This document shows positions 45,819-55,254 of a stretch of 64,000 nt of DNA, in pieces; the first letter of the stretch is position 1; each line of letters begins with the position of its first letter. The DNA lies in contig NZ_AUFK01000014.1 in NCBI RefSeq assembly GCF_000426465.1, forward strand, positions 310,001 through 374,000, written 5' to 3'. Under the pieces are notes generated by a model. That model saw nothing but the letters and a program-made list of their open reading frames with translations, was not told the origin of the DNA and made no database searches. Made by a program: the position numbers and the translations under genes. This DNA is from Epilithonimonas caeni DSM 17710. Lineage in GTDB: Bacteria > Bacteroidota > Bacteroidia > Flavobacteriales > Weeksellaceae.

Positions 45819-46406
45819 TTGAAGAACATTCTAAACATATTATGTTTTTTACCGATTTTGATCCTTTCACAAAATTCAAAATGGGATTATATTGGTAATA
45901 TCGTTTTTGATGACAAAACTGATAAAAAAGATTTTAGCCTTTGCAACGGACAACATATTTCTCAATATTTTAATGACTCGAAAGGATTCCAATACAAAGG
46001 AGAAAAATTGGCTATCGAAGAATTTCAGAAAAAATATAAGATTGAAGATGTAAAAAAAGAAAATGACCGGGTAAGGATCCGTTTTGTTGTCAATTGCAAT
46101 GGAGACGACAGATTTAGGATCTTTAAAACAAATTACAGCTACAAGCTGACAGTAATTGATAAAAATACTACTTCACACCTTTTAAACATTACCAGATCTC
46201 TTAAAGACTGGATACCAAAAGTTATTATTGGTAAAAAAATCGATTATTATCATTCTTTAGAAAATTTTGAAAAACAAAGCAAAGTTTACGATCTTGCAGA
46301 AAATATTTATTTTAGAGGTAAAGTTTCGAAGATCAGAAACAAAGATTATTTGGATTTGAAAACCAAAGCATTGGGAAATTATGATGAGGAAAAAATAATG
46401 CTTTAA
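45819..46406 (+). CDS. Secreted protein of unknown function
   Basis: The 195-residue protein starts with TTG two bases after the stop of the S41 gene, giving a signal peptide (MKNILNILCFLPILILSQ). The mature part is lysine- and aspartate-rich, with IRFVVNCNGDDRFRIFKTNYSYKL and YHSLENFEKQSKVYDL. The VVNCNGDDRFRI pattern resembles the TonB-C-like neighbours at 41.8 and 42.3 kb. Homology is not certain. Confidence 0.65.
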   Translation: MKNILNILCFLPILILSQNSKWDYIGNIVFDDKTDKKDFSLCNGQHISQYFNDSKGFQYKGEKLAIEEFQKKYKIEDVKKENDRVRIRFVVNCNGDDRFRIFKTNYSYKLTVIDKNTTSHLLNITRSLKDWIPKVIIGKKIDYYHSLENFEKQSKVYDLAENIYFRGKVSKIRNKDYLDLKTKALGNYDEEKIML

Positions 46407-46536
46407 GGTTAGACTCATCATTTCAACAAAGTTTACAGAAAGCAGATTGCTGAACTGTAAATTCAATTTAAAAAAAATTCAAAATCAAAAAATCTTCCGA
46501 TTTCTAAGTGCAGATCTCGGACAAAAAATTAAAAAA

Positions 46537-47832
46537 ATGGCAGACTTACAATCTATAAAAAACCGCTTTGGAGTCATCGGAAATTTTCCGGCACTTAATC
46601 GCGCTTTGGAAAAAGCAATTCAGGTTGCTCCGACAGATATTTCCGTTCTTGTAATTGGAGAAAGTGGCGTCGGGAAAGAATTCATCCCGAAAATAATCCA
46701 TTCAGAATCAAGAAGAAAACATCAACCTTACATCGTTGTAAACTGTGGTGCAATCCCGGAAGGAACCATCGATTCAGAATTATTTGGACACGAGAAAGGT
46801 GCTTTTACAGGTGCAACTTCTACCAGAAAAGGTTATTTTGAAGTGGCTGACGGCGGAACAATTTTCCTTGATGAGGTCGGAGAATTACCGCTTCAGACCC
46901 AGGTTCGTCTTTTGAGAGTTTTGGAAAGTGGCGAATTTATGAAGGTAGGTTCTTCCCAAGTCCAGAAAACCAACGTAAGAATCGTAGCTGCAACGAATGT
47001 GAATATGATGAAAGCCATTCAGGACGGACGTTTTCGTGAAGATTTGTATTATCGTCTGAACACGGTTCAAATCGACATGCCACCTTTGCGGGAAAGAAAA
47101 GGTGACATCCATTTGTTATTCAGAAAGTTTGCGATTGATTTTGCTGAAAAATACAGAATGCCCGAGTTGAAATTGACAGACGATGCCGTTGCTTACCTTG
47201 AAAACTATGCATTTCCGGGAAATGTTCGTCAGTTGAGAAATCTAGTCGAGCAAATGACTGTCGTTGAGCAAAATCGAGAAATCAATTCTGTGAAATTAGC
47301 AGAATACATCCCGATGAATGCTAATTTACCAGCAGTTGTTTCTAAAACAAATGGAACCGGAACTTCCGGAGACTTCGGCTCGGAGAGAGAAATTATGTAC
47401 AAGGTCCTCTTTGATATGCGAAATGATATTAATGATTTAAAATCCTTAACTTCGGAACTTATAAAAAGTAGAGGAAGTGCGGACCTTAGCTCTCAGGAAA
47501 AAAATCTGATCAATAGGATCTACACTCCGGAATCTGCTCAGAACGCAAACCCAAATTCTTTGCTTTACTTCGAAAACAACAACAGTAATCAAAACCAGAT
47601 CCATAACCCAATGATTATTTCTGAGGACGAAGACCATCATTACAACGATGTAGAAGACATTGAAATTGAGGAAGCTAGACCAGAATCCCTCTCACTTCAA
47701 AACAATGAAAAGGATTTGATAATCAAAGCCTTGGAAAAGCACAAAGGAAGAAGGAACAAAGCAGCGGATGAATTGGGAATCTCGCAAAGAACACTTTACA
47801 GAAAAATAAAACAATATAATCTAGAAGAATAA
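46537..47832 (+). CDS. Sigma-54-dependent transcriptional activator, no receiver domain
   Basis: It has 431 residues from ATG 46537 (MADLQSIKNRFGVIG); the frame is open further up but the segment there is AT-rich and weak. The AAA+ domain (about 10-245) has Walker A GESGVGKE, an intact GAFTGA loop and Walker B GGTIFLDEVGELP. A linker precedes a C-terminal Fis-type HTH (ALEKHKGRRNKAADELGISQRTLYRKIKQ). No REC, GAF or other N-terminal sensor domain is present, so control must come from partners or its level. It leads an operon with a membrane protein, LptE and a large acidic protein. Confidence 0.92.
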   Translation: MADLQSIKNRFGVIGNFPALNRALEKAIQVAPTDISVLVIGESGVGKEFIPKIIHSESRRKHQPYIVVNCGAIPEGTIDSELFGHEKGAFTGATSTRKGYFEVADGGTIFLDEVGELPLQTQVRLLRVLESGEFMKVGSSQVQKTNVRIVAATNVNMMKAIQDGRFREDLYYRLNTVQIDMPPLRERKGDIHLLFRKFAIDFAEKYRMPELKLTDDAVAYLENYAFPGNVRQLRNLVEQMTVVEQNREINSVKLAEYIPMNANLPAVVSKTNGTGTSGDFGSEREIMYKVLFDMRNDINDLKSLTSELIKSRGSADLSSQEKNLINRIYTPESAQNANPNSLLYFENNNSNQNQIHNPMIISEDEDHHYNDVEDIEIEEARPESLSLQNNEKDLIIKALEKHKGRRNKAADELGISQRTLYRKIKQYNLEE

Positions 47833-47833
47833 A

Positions 47834-48523
47834 ATGTCAGCAAACCTACAACCAAGAAGCGTAAATTTCAAATTTGGTGAATATATTTCTCAAGCGATTG
47901 ACTTAATGAAGAAAGATTTAGGAACGATAATACTTTCATTCCTATGTTTTATGATTATGTCCATTATTCCTTTTTGCGGAATTTTAGCTGCAGGTAATTT
48001 CTATAGGATCTGTTACAAAATTGATAAAGGAATCCCAACCGGAGCTGGAGAAATTTTTAATTTTGATGATTTTGTGCCGTATTTTATTTTTCAATTGTAC
48101 ATTTTTGCAGGCATTTTTCTAATTTTCATTCCGTTTGGCTTTTTGGCAATTTTTGCGGACAATGACAATATTGTTTCTGGTTTTGTTGGAGGTCTTGGAG
48201 TGATTTATTTTATATCTGTATATTTTGTATTGATTTATTTATTACTTCAATCTTTTTACATTCCTGCGCTAATTACATTCAAGCAAATAAAAGATTTGAA
48301 ATCTGCTTGGAATATCTCTAAAATAATGACAAAAGGAAATCTTTTATCTATACTTTTCTTTTCCATCGTAGTTGCATTTTTGGGAGAACTGGGAATTATA
48401 CTTTGTGGAATTGGGTTGTTTATAACTTTACCTTTTATAAATGTAGCTCATTATTTTGCCTTCAAAGATGGTCTTGCACAAATAGAACACGATGAACTAA
48501 GAGAAATCGGTCAAAAATTTTAA
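47834..48523 (+). CDS. Multi-pass membrane protein (DUF4013-like)
   Basis: The 229-residue protein has about six hydrophobic segments and a conserved N-terminal YISQAIDLMKKDLGTIILS. It contains FYRICYKIDKGIPTGAGEIFNFDDFVPYF between helices 2 and 3, the usual pattern of DUF4013/BPSS1780-type proteins. The start is one base after the sigma-54 activator stop, so it is co-transcribed. The function is unknown. Confidence 0.78.
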   Translation: MSANLQPRSVNFKFGEYISQAIDLMKKDLGTIILSFLCFMIMSIIPFCGILAAGNFYRICYKIDKGIPTGAGEIFNFDDFVPYFIFQLYIFAGIFLIFIPFGFLAIFADNDNIVSGFVGGLGVIYFISVYFVLIYLLLQSFYIPALITFKQIKDLKSAWNISKIMTKGNLLSILFFSIVVAFLGELGIILCGIGLFITLPFINVAHYFAFKDGLAQIEHDELREIGQKF

Positions 48524-48525
48524 TT

Positions 48526-49044
48526 ATGAAAAAGTTTTTTGGGCTTTTAATTTTAACATTATTATCAGTAACCTCCTGTTATTCATTCACGGGTTCATCT
48601 TTGAGAGAAGATATGAAAACGGTGAAGATCAACACTTTTCCGAATAATGCCGCAAACAACCTTCCTAGTTTGAGTCAGGATTTTACAGTCGCTTTACAGA
48701 ATCGTTTTCTCCAAAGAACAACATTGAAAGGTGCAGTGGAAAATCCAGACCTTTTGATAGAAGGAGAGATCAGCGATTATAATATCACTCCTACAAGTAT
48801 CGGGTCTGCAACGACAACGACATCCGGAAACACAATACAAGCACAGCAAAACAAGCTGACAATCTCTGTGAAGGTCCATTATGAAAATAGCAAAGACCCG
48901 ACATTGAGCTTTGACCGAACTTACAGTGACGAAGCCGTTTTCAATAGCGACCTAGACCTGAACACGATAGAAACTGCACAAGTGAGAATTGTGAACGACA
49001 GGATCATCAACAAAATTTTCAATGATATTGTAGCCAATTGGTAA
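48526..49044 (+). CDS. lptE: LptE-family LPS assembly lipoprotein
   Basis: This is a 172-residue lipoprotein with signal and lipobox VTSC (C18). The mature part KTVKINTFPNNAANNLPSLSQDFTVALQNRFLQRT and the pattern PDLLIEGEISDYNITP match Bacteroidota LptE, which plugs the LptD barrel to insert LPS in the outer membrane. It is two bases after the membrane protein gene. LptD is not in the window. Confidence 0.88.
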   Translation: MKKFFGLLILTLLSVTSCYSFTGSSLREDMKTVKINTFPNNAANNLPSLSQDFTVALQNRFLQRTTLKGAVENPDLLIEGEISDYNITPTSIGSATTTTSGNTIQAQQNKLTISVKVHYENSKDPTLSFDRTYSDEAVFNSDLDLNTIETAQVRIVNDRIINKIFNDIVANW

Positions 49045-49049
49045 GAAGA

Positions 49050-50840
49050 ATGAATACTAGAGTTTTAGAATTAGTAAAAAATCCGAAAATCATAACCGAA
49101 TCCGATCTGGACATTTTGAGATCCGAATCAGAAAAGATGCCTTATGCGCAAAGTATAAGGGCACTCTATCTTTACGGGATCAATCTTTACAAACCGGAAA
49201 ATTATAAGGAAAATCTTTCTAAAACCGCAGCCTACACGACAGATAAAAAGATACTTTATCACTTCATTAATTCTGAAAGAATTTCTAAAAAAGAAATCAC
49301 GCCAACATCAATTACACCTGAAGAAAAAACTGAAAATCAATCAACTAACGATAAAATAACAGAAGACGCAAAACCTGCAGAATCTGAAATCGTAACGGAA
49401 ATTGAAAATACAGAAACCCATTCTGTCCTGAATAAATTTGATGTTGAAAAAATTATCGAAACTGAAAATGCAGAGAACTCAGAATTCATAGTTGTAGGTG
49501 GAGAAAAGAACCGACTGCTCTACGAAGGTGAAGAAAATTTCCTCGAAGAGAAAAACCCGGAAGTTGACCTGGAAGCTTCTCAAGAGTCTGGACAACTCGT
49601 TCTAAAAGAAGAAATTGAAAGCATTGATACTCAAATCATAATTGATGAAAATCCTGCAGAAGAATCTATTTCTGTTCAAGAAAACATTGATGTCATTTCT
49701 ATCCCGGAAGAACCGAAAATAGAAGCGATCTCAACAGAACAGGAATCTGAACCCGAAATAACATCGGGAGATATAAGCTTTAATGGAGTTCAGGAGTTTC
49801 TTCCGAATGTGAAATTCTCAATTCCGAAAAATCATCTGGATTATCTGAATCCTTCGAGAAAAGAGAAATCAGAGGAAAAACCAATCCAAGAAAAATCTGT
49901 CATTAAATCAGAATATAAAGAGCCTTTTGTAGAAAATATTCCTGAAGATGATATTGATGACAGCCAGATCAGTTTTGAGGACACGCAGTCTTTTGAAATT
50001 TCTGAACCTCAAAAAGTTCAGGAAACAGTCGAAGATCCAATTCAGGAACAAAAAGCTGAAGAGAGTCCAATCAATTTTGAAAATACGCAAACCTTCGAAA
50101 TCACCGAAAAAGAAACTCCTGAAGCTGAAATCAAACCAAAAATCACTGAAACTAAAACTGAAGTTCAAGAACCTGTTTCTGAATGGAAACCAATGTCATT
50201 CTCTGTAAATATTCCGGATGCATTGATTGGTAAAAATGAGACAGAAGAAAGAGAAATTCCGAAGATCATTACGGAAGTTGACGTTGCCTCAACGCCTGAA
50301 AAAATTGATGAAGCTGAAATTCAAACAGAAATCATTGCAGGAGAAGCTCAAGAAGAAGAAAAGGGAATTGAAATTCCTGAAGAAGAAAGACCTATTTTAA
50401 ATGTTTCTTTCTTTGGAAATGATGTTTCTAAAATCGAAGAGAAGAAAGCAATCATTCCAATTCCGGAAAAAGCTGAAACCAAGCAAACTCCTGAAAGCAA
50501 TGTGGGAGCTTTTATCAATACCTGGCAAAGTTGGCTGAAAATTGAAAGACCGGAAACCAAAGAAGAGCCATCCAAAACCAAAGAAAAGATCATTGACAAC
50601 TTCATAGAGACCAACCCGAAAATATCCCAGTTAAAAGAAGAAAGCAACTATGTTGTGAAGGAGAAAAAGGACGACATCTCTCACCTCATGACAGAAACCC
50701 TGGCCAAATTATATACGGAACAAAAATTATACTCCAAAGCAATAAAGGCTTACGAGATACTTTCAGAAAAACATCCTGAGAAAAAAGATCACTTCGAAGA
50801 AAAGATCGAAGAAATAAAAGACATCAGAAAATCGCAATAA
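49050..50840 (+). CDS. Large acidic disordered protein with C-terminal TPR-like motif
   Basis: It has 596 residues from ATG 49050; a TTG four codons earlier overlaps lptE and is less likely. Residues 1-75 are helical; 80-520 are low-complexity and rich in E, K, I and P. This stretch holds imperfect repeats such as QISFEDTQSFEISEPQ and PINFENTQTFEITEKE near 310-355. The end (about 545-590) is a TPR-like helix pair LAKLYTEQKLYSKAIKAYEILSEKHPEKK. There is no signal peptide or membrane helix. This kind of protein follows lptE in related genomes; the function is unknown. Confidence 0.85.
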   Translation: MNTRVLELVKNPKIITESDLDILRSESEKMPYAQSIRALYLYGINLYKPENYKENLSKTAAYTTDKKILYHFINSERISKKEITPTSITPEEKTENQSTNDKITEDAKPAESEIVTEIENTETHSVLNKFDVEKIIETENAENSEFIVVGGEKNRLLYEGEENFLEEKNPEVDLEASQESGQLVLKEEIESIDTQIIIDENPAEESISVQENIDVISIPEEPKIEAISTEQESEPEITSGDISFNGVQEFLPNVKFSIPKNHLDYLNPSRKEKSEEKPIQEKSVIKSEYKEPFVENIPEDDIDDSQISFEDTQSFEISEPQKVQETVEDPIQEQKAEESPINFENTQTFEITEKETPEAEIKPKITETKTEVQEPVSEWKPMSFSVNIPDALIGKNETEEREIPKIITEVDVASTPEKIDEAEIQTEIIAGEAQEEEKGIEIPEEERPILNVSFFGNDVSKIEEKKAIIPIPEKAETKQTPESNVGAFINTWQSWLKIERPETKEEPSKTKEKIIDNFIETNPKISQLKEESNYVVKEKKDDISHLMTETLAKLYTEQKLYSKAIKAYEILSEKHPEKKDHFEEKIEEIKDIRKSQ

Positions 50841-50870
50841 AAAAACGGGACAAATATTTGTCCCGTTTTT
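50841..50870. terminator. Bidirectional terminator between acidic-protein and GLPGLI genes
   Basis: A perfect inverted repeat CGGGACAAAT / ATTTGTCCCG has A5 before and T7 after, right between two convergent stops. Confidence 0.9.
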
Positions 50871-51677
50871 TTATTTTAGCTCAATTGGATTATTTCTGCT
50901 TTTTATTTCTGCCTCCATCCGCTTTTGTCTTTCCTGCATTTCTTTTGGATCAATTGGTGGCCGGTTTCCACCGCCTCTTCCACTATTCCTTAAAGCATTG
51001 ACGAAACTTACAGGGTCTTTTTGTATCTTTTTCTCCATCTCTATATACTTCGATTTGGAAAGAGTGATGAATTGTCCTCGATTCAAAGGTTGATATATCT
51101 CTGCTATTTTTTTCGTTTGCATCAAATCGAAAGAGTAATCGCCTTTTGCATCCTGAATTTTTACTATCAATCCCGGCAAACCAGAGAATTTGTAAGGCCC
51201 ATCCTGAAAAGGAATTTCTTGTGTAAACCAGGCATACCAAGTTCTTCCTCCGAATTTCGTCTCTGCTTTTTGGGTTTGATAATCTCCAATCTTCACAGTT
51301 TCCGGCAAGATTTTCCATTCAAAAACAGGAGTTTCCGGATAAGAATAATTATCTCTGCCAATTCTTGATCTATAGGTCAAACTTTGATTGGTAAGGTCTT
51401 TTTCAATGGTAAACTGAAGATTGCTTCTCAAATTTTGCATTTGTTCTCTGTCAAAATTCCTGGTTGCTCTCATTCTGTCCATGAGAGAATCTCTCTTCAA
51501 GGAATTCTCGGCATAGAAAAGTGATCTTTTCCCATCGGTATCCAAATAGGCCAATTCCGTTTTTTTCTCCGTATTTGTAGAATCCGGTGTCTGTGTAACC
51601 TGGTAAATAAAACGAGTACTTTGTTGGGCTATTACCAATGGCATCGCCAACAGGCAAAATAATTTTATTAGTTTCAT
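50871..51677 (-). CDS. GLPGLI family secreted protein (1)
   Basis: The 268-residue protein has a signal peptide (MKLIKLFCLLAMPLVIAQ) and the family hallmark YKFSGLPGLIVKIQDAKGDYSF (near 165-187). The GLPGLI family is a Bacteroidota-specific secreted group of unknown function. It is 3 bases from the start side of its paralogue, on the same strand, which suggests co-expression. Confidence 0.88.
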   Translation of the reverse strand: MKLIKLFCLLAMPLVIAQQSTRFIYQVTQTPDSTNTEKKTELAYLDTDGKRSLFYAENSLKRDSLMDRMRATRNFDREQMQNLRSNLQFTIEKDLTNQSLTYRSRIGRDNYSYPETPVFEWKILPETVKIGDYQTQKAETKFGGRTWYAWFTQEIPFQDGPYKFSGLPGLIVKIQDAKGDYSFDLMQTKKIAEIYQPLNRGQFITLSKSKYIEMEKKIQKDPVSFVNALRNSGRGGGNRPPIDPKEMQERQKRMEAEIKSRNNPIELK

Positions 51678-51680
51678 ATT

Positions 51681-52640
51681 CTATTGTCTATTGCTTAATT
51701 CAATTGGATTTGTATTTCCAAAATTCATAACGTTCCCATGACTTGGTGTGGCATTTTGAGTCGGATTACCCATTTGCATATCTTGTCCTCCCATATCTCC
51801 ATTTGGCATTCCCCCATTCATTCCTTGTCCGGGCTGGCCACCAAATCCTCCATTGCGTTGATGCATTCCTCTTCCTCCTCCGGGATTGAAATTATCGAGA
51901 TTGATCTCAGGGTCTTTATTTTTCACCATTTCCATTTTAACAGATGCCTTGTCACCTTGGAAGTTAATTCTTGTTGATTTTCTTGCATCAGGTCTTATAT
52001 CCTCCGAAAAAGAATTTGGGATTGATATTTTTTTCAGGAAATTGAATTTATAATCTCCTTTCTCATCTTCAAGCTTTACGATCAACCCTGGTAATCCGGA
52101 AAATTTGTAAGGTCCGTCATATACTTTGATGTCTGGGGCAAACCAGGCGGTCCAGGTTCTTCCACCAAAACTCGTAGTGGCTTTCTGGACTTTATAGCCA
52201 TTAAGGTCAGAAATTTGATCAGAAATATTCCAATTCATTTTTCGGTCCTCCTGATAATAAACTTGCTTTGAACCAACATTTTCAACTAGACTTACCGTTT
52301 TATCTTCATTATTTTTCTTGATGAAATATTCAAAAAAAGTAGGTTGGATCGATTTTCCATTCGCCAGTTTTGGAAATTCCGGTTTGTCTTTTTTTGACTT
52401 TTTTATATCCGGGTTTGTTTGGCTTTTCAAAACTGCAACTAGAGAATCCCTCAACAATTTACTTTCACTAATGAACAATGATTGGCCATTTTTCACATCC
52501 AGAAAAGTTCTTTCCATCTTCATATCTACGAGATTGATAGTATCCGGATTCACCTCGGTCTGATAAATATATCTTTCGGTCTGGCTCATCATTTTCCCAA
52601 AAATGGAAAACAGCATCATCAAAATAAAAATCTTCTTCAT
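51681..52640 (-). CDS. GLPGLI family secreted protein (2), Gly/Met/Asn-rich tail
   Basis: It has 319 residues from ATG 52640 (MKKIFILMMLFSIFGKMMSQ); the frame is open nine codons further. The GLPGLI motif is YKFSGLPGLIVKLEDEKGDYKF. The tail (about 265-305) is strikingly rich in G, M, Q and N (GGFGGQPGQGMNGGMPNGDM), a feature the shorter paralogue lacks. It is the upstream member of the pair and has no clear promoter motif in the 200-base gap. Confidence 0.87.
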   Translation of the reverse strand: MKKIFILMMLFSIFGKMMSQTERYIYQTEVNPDTINLVDMKMERTFLDVKNGQSLFISESKLLRDSLVAVLKSQTNPDIKKSKKDKPEFPKLANGKSIQPTFFEYFIKKNNEDKTVSLVENVGSKQVYYQEDRKMNWNISDQISDLNGYKVQKATTSFGGRTWTAWFAPDIKVYDGPYKFSGLPGLIVKLEDEKGDYKFNFLKKISIPNSFSEDIRPDARKSTRINFQGDKASVKMEMVKNKDPEINLDNFNPGGGRGMHQRNGGFGGQPGQGMNGGMPNGDMGGQDMQMGNPTQNATPSHGNVMNFGNTNPIELSNRQ

Positions 52641-52808
52641 AATTAAAACTGATTGTTTGATTAACAAATTCGGGCAAAGTTAATTATAAGAACTATCAGA
52701 ATTAATATTTGTTCATTTTTTGATAACAATTTAACATTAACAAACTGTAATTCATTATCAAACGAAATGATAAAGTCTATTTAAAATCGTTAAAATAGAT
52801 GTCATCGA

Positions 52809-52840
52809 TTTGAGATTGCGGAAATTAGTTCGTACTTTTG
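52809..52840 (+). promoter_or_regulatory. Promoter of the suf operon
   Basis: TTTG (52809-52812), 20 bases, TACTTTTG (52833-52840) fits the Bacteroidota promoter. The predicted start near 52847 falls in an adjacent palindrome. Downstream is sufA, 28 bases after the -7 box. Confidence 0.72.
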
Positions 52841-52858
52841 TAGACTAAAATCAGTCTA
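52841..52858. promoter_or_regulatory. Palindrome at the suf transcription start
   Basis: TAGACT, six bases AAAATC, AGTCTA is a perfect 6+6 palindrome starting directly after the -7 box. A repressor sensing Fe-S status or iron (Rrf2/IscR- or Fur-type) could bind here. The regulator is not identified. Confidence 0.55.
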
Positions 52859-52868
52859 AATAAAAACA

Positions 52869-53198
52869 ATGATACAAGTAAGCGATCAGGCAAAATCCAA
52901 AGCGGCTCAGTTGATGGCTGAAGAAGGCTTCAATCCTGAGACCGACTATATAAGAGTGGGCGTAAAAAGTGGCGGTTGTTCCGGACTAGAATACGTCTTG
53001 AAATTTGATAATGTGAAAAATGAGACCGACCAGATCTTTGAACATAACGGTGTACGAGTGATAATCGAAAAAAAATCCATCCTTTATCTTGCTGGTACAA
53101 CTCTGGAATATTCAGGAGGTTTGAACGGAAAAGGTTTTATTTTTAATAATCCAAATGCTGCAAGAACTTGCGGTTGTGGAGAGAGTTTTAGTCTATAG
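52869..53198 (+). CDS. sufA: HesB/IscA-type Fe-S carrier SufA
   Basis: This 109-residue A-type carrier has all three cluster cysteines: C37 (GGCSGLEY) and C101, C103 (CGCGESF at the C-terminus). It would accept Fe-S clusters from SufBCD and pass them on. It is first in the suf run, with 75 bases to sufB. SufA versus ErpA/IscA assignment rests on context. Confidence 0.93.
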   Translation: MIQVSDQAKSKAAQLMAEEGFNPETDYIRVGVKSGGCSGLEYVLKFDNVKNETDQIFEHNGVRVIIEKKSILYLAGTTLEYSGGLNGKGFIFNNPNAARTCGCGESFSL

Positions 53199-53273
53199 AC
53201 ACGAGATGTTGGATATGAGATACAAGACTTTTACAGTCTGGAATCTGATGTCTGAAATCTGAAATCTTAAAAA

Positions 53274-54722
53274 ATGAGCAAATATACAGAAGACGATCTA
53301 CGCGTCGATTTAGAAAATAAAAAGTACGAATTCGGATTCGAAACGGATATCGAGTATGAAGATTTCCCGACTGGTCTGAATGAAGATATCATCCGGGCAA
53401 TTTCTACCAAGAAAGAAGAGCCGGAATGGATGACCGATTGGCGTCTGGAATCTTTCCGAATCTGGCTGAAAATGACAGAACCGGACTGGGCGAACATCAA
53501 ATACCAAAAACCTGATTTTCAAGCAATCAGATATTACGCAGCTCCAAAGGCAAAACCTGAATTGGCAAGTCTTGATGAAGTGGACCCGGAATTGTTGAAG
53601 ACTTTTGCAAAATTGGGAATCAATATCGAGGAACAGAAAAGATTAGCGAACGTTGCGGTTGATATTGTGGTAGATTCAGTATCGGTAAAAACTACGTTTC
53701 AGGAAACTTTGAGAGAAAAAGGTATTATCTTTTGCTCTATTTCCGAAGCGATCAAGGAACATCCGGAATTGGTTAAACAATATCTTGGGAAAGTAGTTCC
53801 AAGAGGCGATAATTTTTACGCCGCCCTGAACTCTGCAGTTTTTTCTGACGGAAGTTTCTGCTATATTCCAAAAGGTGTAAGATGCCCTATGGAATTGTCA
53901 ACTTATTTCCGTATCAATCAGTCCGGAACGGGTCAGTTCGAGAGAACTTTGGTGATTGCTGATGAAGGAAGTTATGTCTCTTATCTTGAAGGTTGTACAG
54001 CACCGTCAAGAGATGAAAATCAGCTACACGCTGCGGTTGTGGAACTAATCGCTTTGGATGACGCTGAAATTAAATATTCTACTGTTCAGAACTGGTATCC
54101 CGGAGATGAAGAAGGAAAAGGTGGAGTTTTCAATTTTGTAACAAAAAGAGGACTTTGCGAGAGAAACGCAAAAATCTCCTGGACTCAGGTTGAAACAGGT
54201 TCTGCCGTAACTTGGAAATACCCGAGCTGTATTTTGAAAGGTGATAATTCGGTAGGTGAATTTTATTCAATCGCAGTTACGAATATGCATCAATATGCAG
54301 ATACGGGAACAAAGATGATTCACATCGGAAAGAATACCCGATCAACCATTATTTCAAAAGGTATCTCTGCCGGAAAATCCAATAATTCTTATCGTGGTTT
54401 GGTAAAAGTAATGCCAACTGCAAAAGGAGCGAGAAACTTTTCTCAGTGTGATTCTTTGTTAATGGGTAATGAGTGTGGTGCTCATACTTTCCCTTACATC
54501 GAAATCAAAGACCCGACTGCACAATTGGAACACGAAGCAACGACTTCGAAAATCGGGGAAGATCAGATTTTCTACTGTAACCAAAGAGGGATCGATACAG
54601 AAAGAGCAATTGCCCTGATTGTAAATGGATTCAGTAAAGAAGTTTTGAATAAACTTCCAATGGAATTCGCCATTGAAGCTCAGAAATTACTGGAGATTTC
54701 TTTGGAAGGTTCTGTTGGTTAG
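53274..54722 (+). CDS. sufB: Fe-S assembly scaffold SufB
   Basis: The 482-residue SufB builds Fe-S clusters in the SufBCD complex. Family segments are [66 protein letters not shown] and [18 protein letters not shown]. The cysteines of the C-terminal half are all present. Its stop is followed by an inserted cassette before sufC. Confidence 0.96.
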   Translation: MSKYTEDDLRVDLENKKYEFGFETDIEYEDFPTGLNEDIIRAISTKKEEPEWMTDWRLESFRIWLKMTEPDWANIKYQKPDFQAIRYYAAPKAKPELASLDEVDPELLKTFAKLGINIEEQKRLANVAVDIVVDSVSVKTTFQETLREKGIIFCSISEAIKEHPELVKQYLGKVVPRGDNFYAALNSAVFSDGSFCYIPKGVRCPMELSTYFRINQSGTGQFERTLVIADEGSYVSYLEGCTAPSRDENQLHAAVVELIALDDAEIKYSTVQNWYPGDEEGKGGVFNFVTKRGLCERNAKISWTQVETGSAVTWKYPSCILKGDNSVGEFYSIAVTNMHQYADTGTKMIHIGKNTRSTIISKGISAGKSNNSYRGLVKVMPTAKGARNFSQCDSLLMGNECGAHTFPYIEIKDPTAQLEHEATTSKIGEDQIFYCNQRGIDTERAIALIVNGFSKEVLNKLPMEFAIEAQKLLEISLEGSVG

Positions 54723-54823
54723 ATTTTTATCGCAAGGTTAGACAAAGATTTTTTTGATTGTTTGAAAACATTTTAAAGAAATACAAAGCCACTAAAGCTT
54801 AAGAAAGCAATACAAGTTTTAAA

Positions 54824-54855
54824 TTGAATTTCTACAATTAACTTGTTTATCTTTG
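54824..54855 (+). promoter_or_regulatory. Internal promoter of the GxxExxY gene
   Basis: TTG (54824-54826), 21 bases, TATCTTTG (54848-54855) matches the promoter consensus. It lies inside the repeat-bounded cassette and would start a leader of only about 9 bases. Confidence 0.6.
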
Positions 54856-54870
54856 CGAAAAATAACACAA

Positions 54871-55254
54871 ATGTCAGAGAATGAAATTTCAAAGATTGTC
54901 TTTGAAAATGGATTAAAGATTCATAGAAAATTGGGCATAGGCTTATATGAAAGTATTTACGAAAAATGTCTTTTCTATGAATTAAAAAAAGCAGAAGTAA
55001 AAGTCGAAAGACAAAAACCTCTGAACATCCAATATGAAGAATTGTTACTGGAAAATGCTTTTAGAATGGATTTATTAATTGAAAACAAGGTTGTTTTAGA
55101 AATTAAATCTGTTGAAAGTTTAAATAATTTTCACGCATCACAATTAAAAAATTATTTAAGACTAGGAAATTATAAGTTAGGAATGCTTATCAATTTTAAT
55201 TCTCAACTATTTAAAAATGGTGTAATGAGAATCGCAAATGGTCTTGATTATTAA
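54871..55254 (+). CDS. GxxExxY protein (PD-(D/E)XK nuclease-like superfamily)
   Basis: It has 127 residues from ATG 54871; the open frame extends six codons further upstream. The signature GIGLYESIYE is at about 23-32, with FRMDLLIENKVVLEIKSVESL carrying the D-(x)n-E-x-K nuclease-like motif. The family is small, sporadic and multi-copy in many Bacteroidota; its function is not established. It has no relation to Fe-S assembly. Inverted-repeat boundaries and a private promoter suggest insertion into the suf operon. Confidence 0.85.
   Translation: MSENEISKIVFENGLKIHRKLGIGLYESIYEKCLFYELKKAEVKVERQKPLNIQYEELLLENAFRMDLLIENKVVLEIKSVESLNNFHASQLKNYLRLGNYKLGMLINFNSQLFKNGVMRIANGLDY

Noticed and set aside
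46447-46536. Upstream extension of the sigma-54 activator frame
   Set aside because: It adds a lysine-rich, AT-rich stretch without family resemblance; ATG 46537 after an A-run starts the expected N-terminus.
53199-53273. Short tandem-like CTGAAATCTGAAATC stretch between sufA and sufB as a regulatory element
   Set aside because: Low-complexity sequence common in AT-rich spacers; no palindrome, promoter or structure could be supported.
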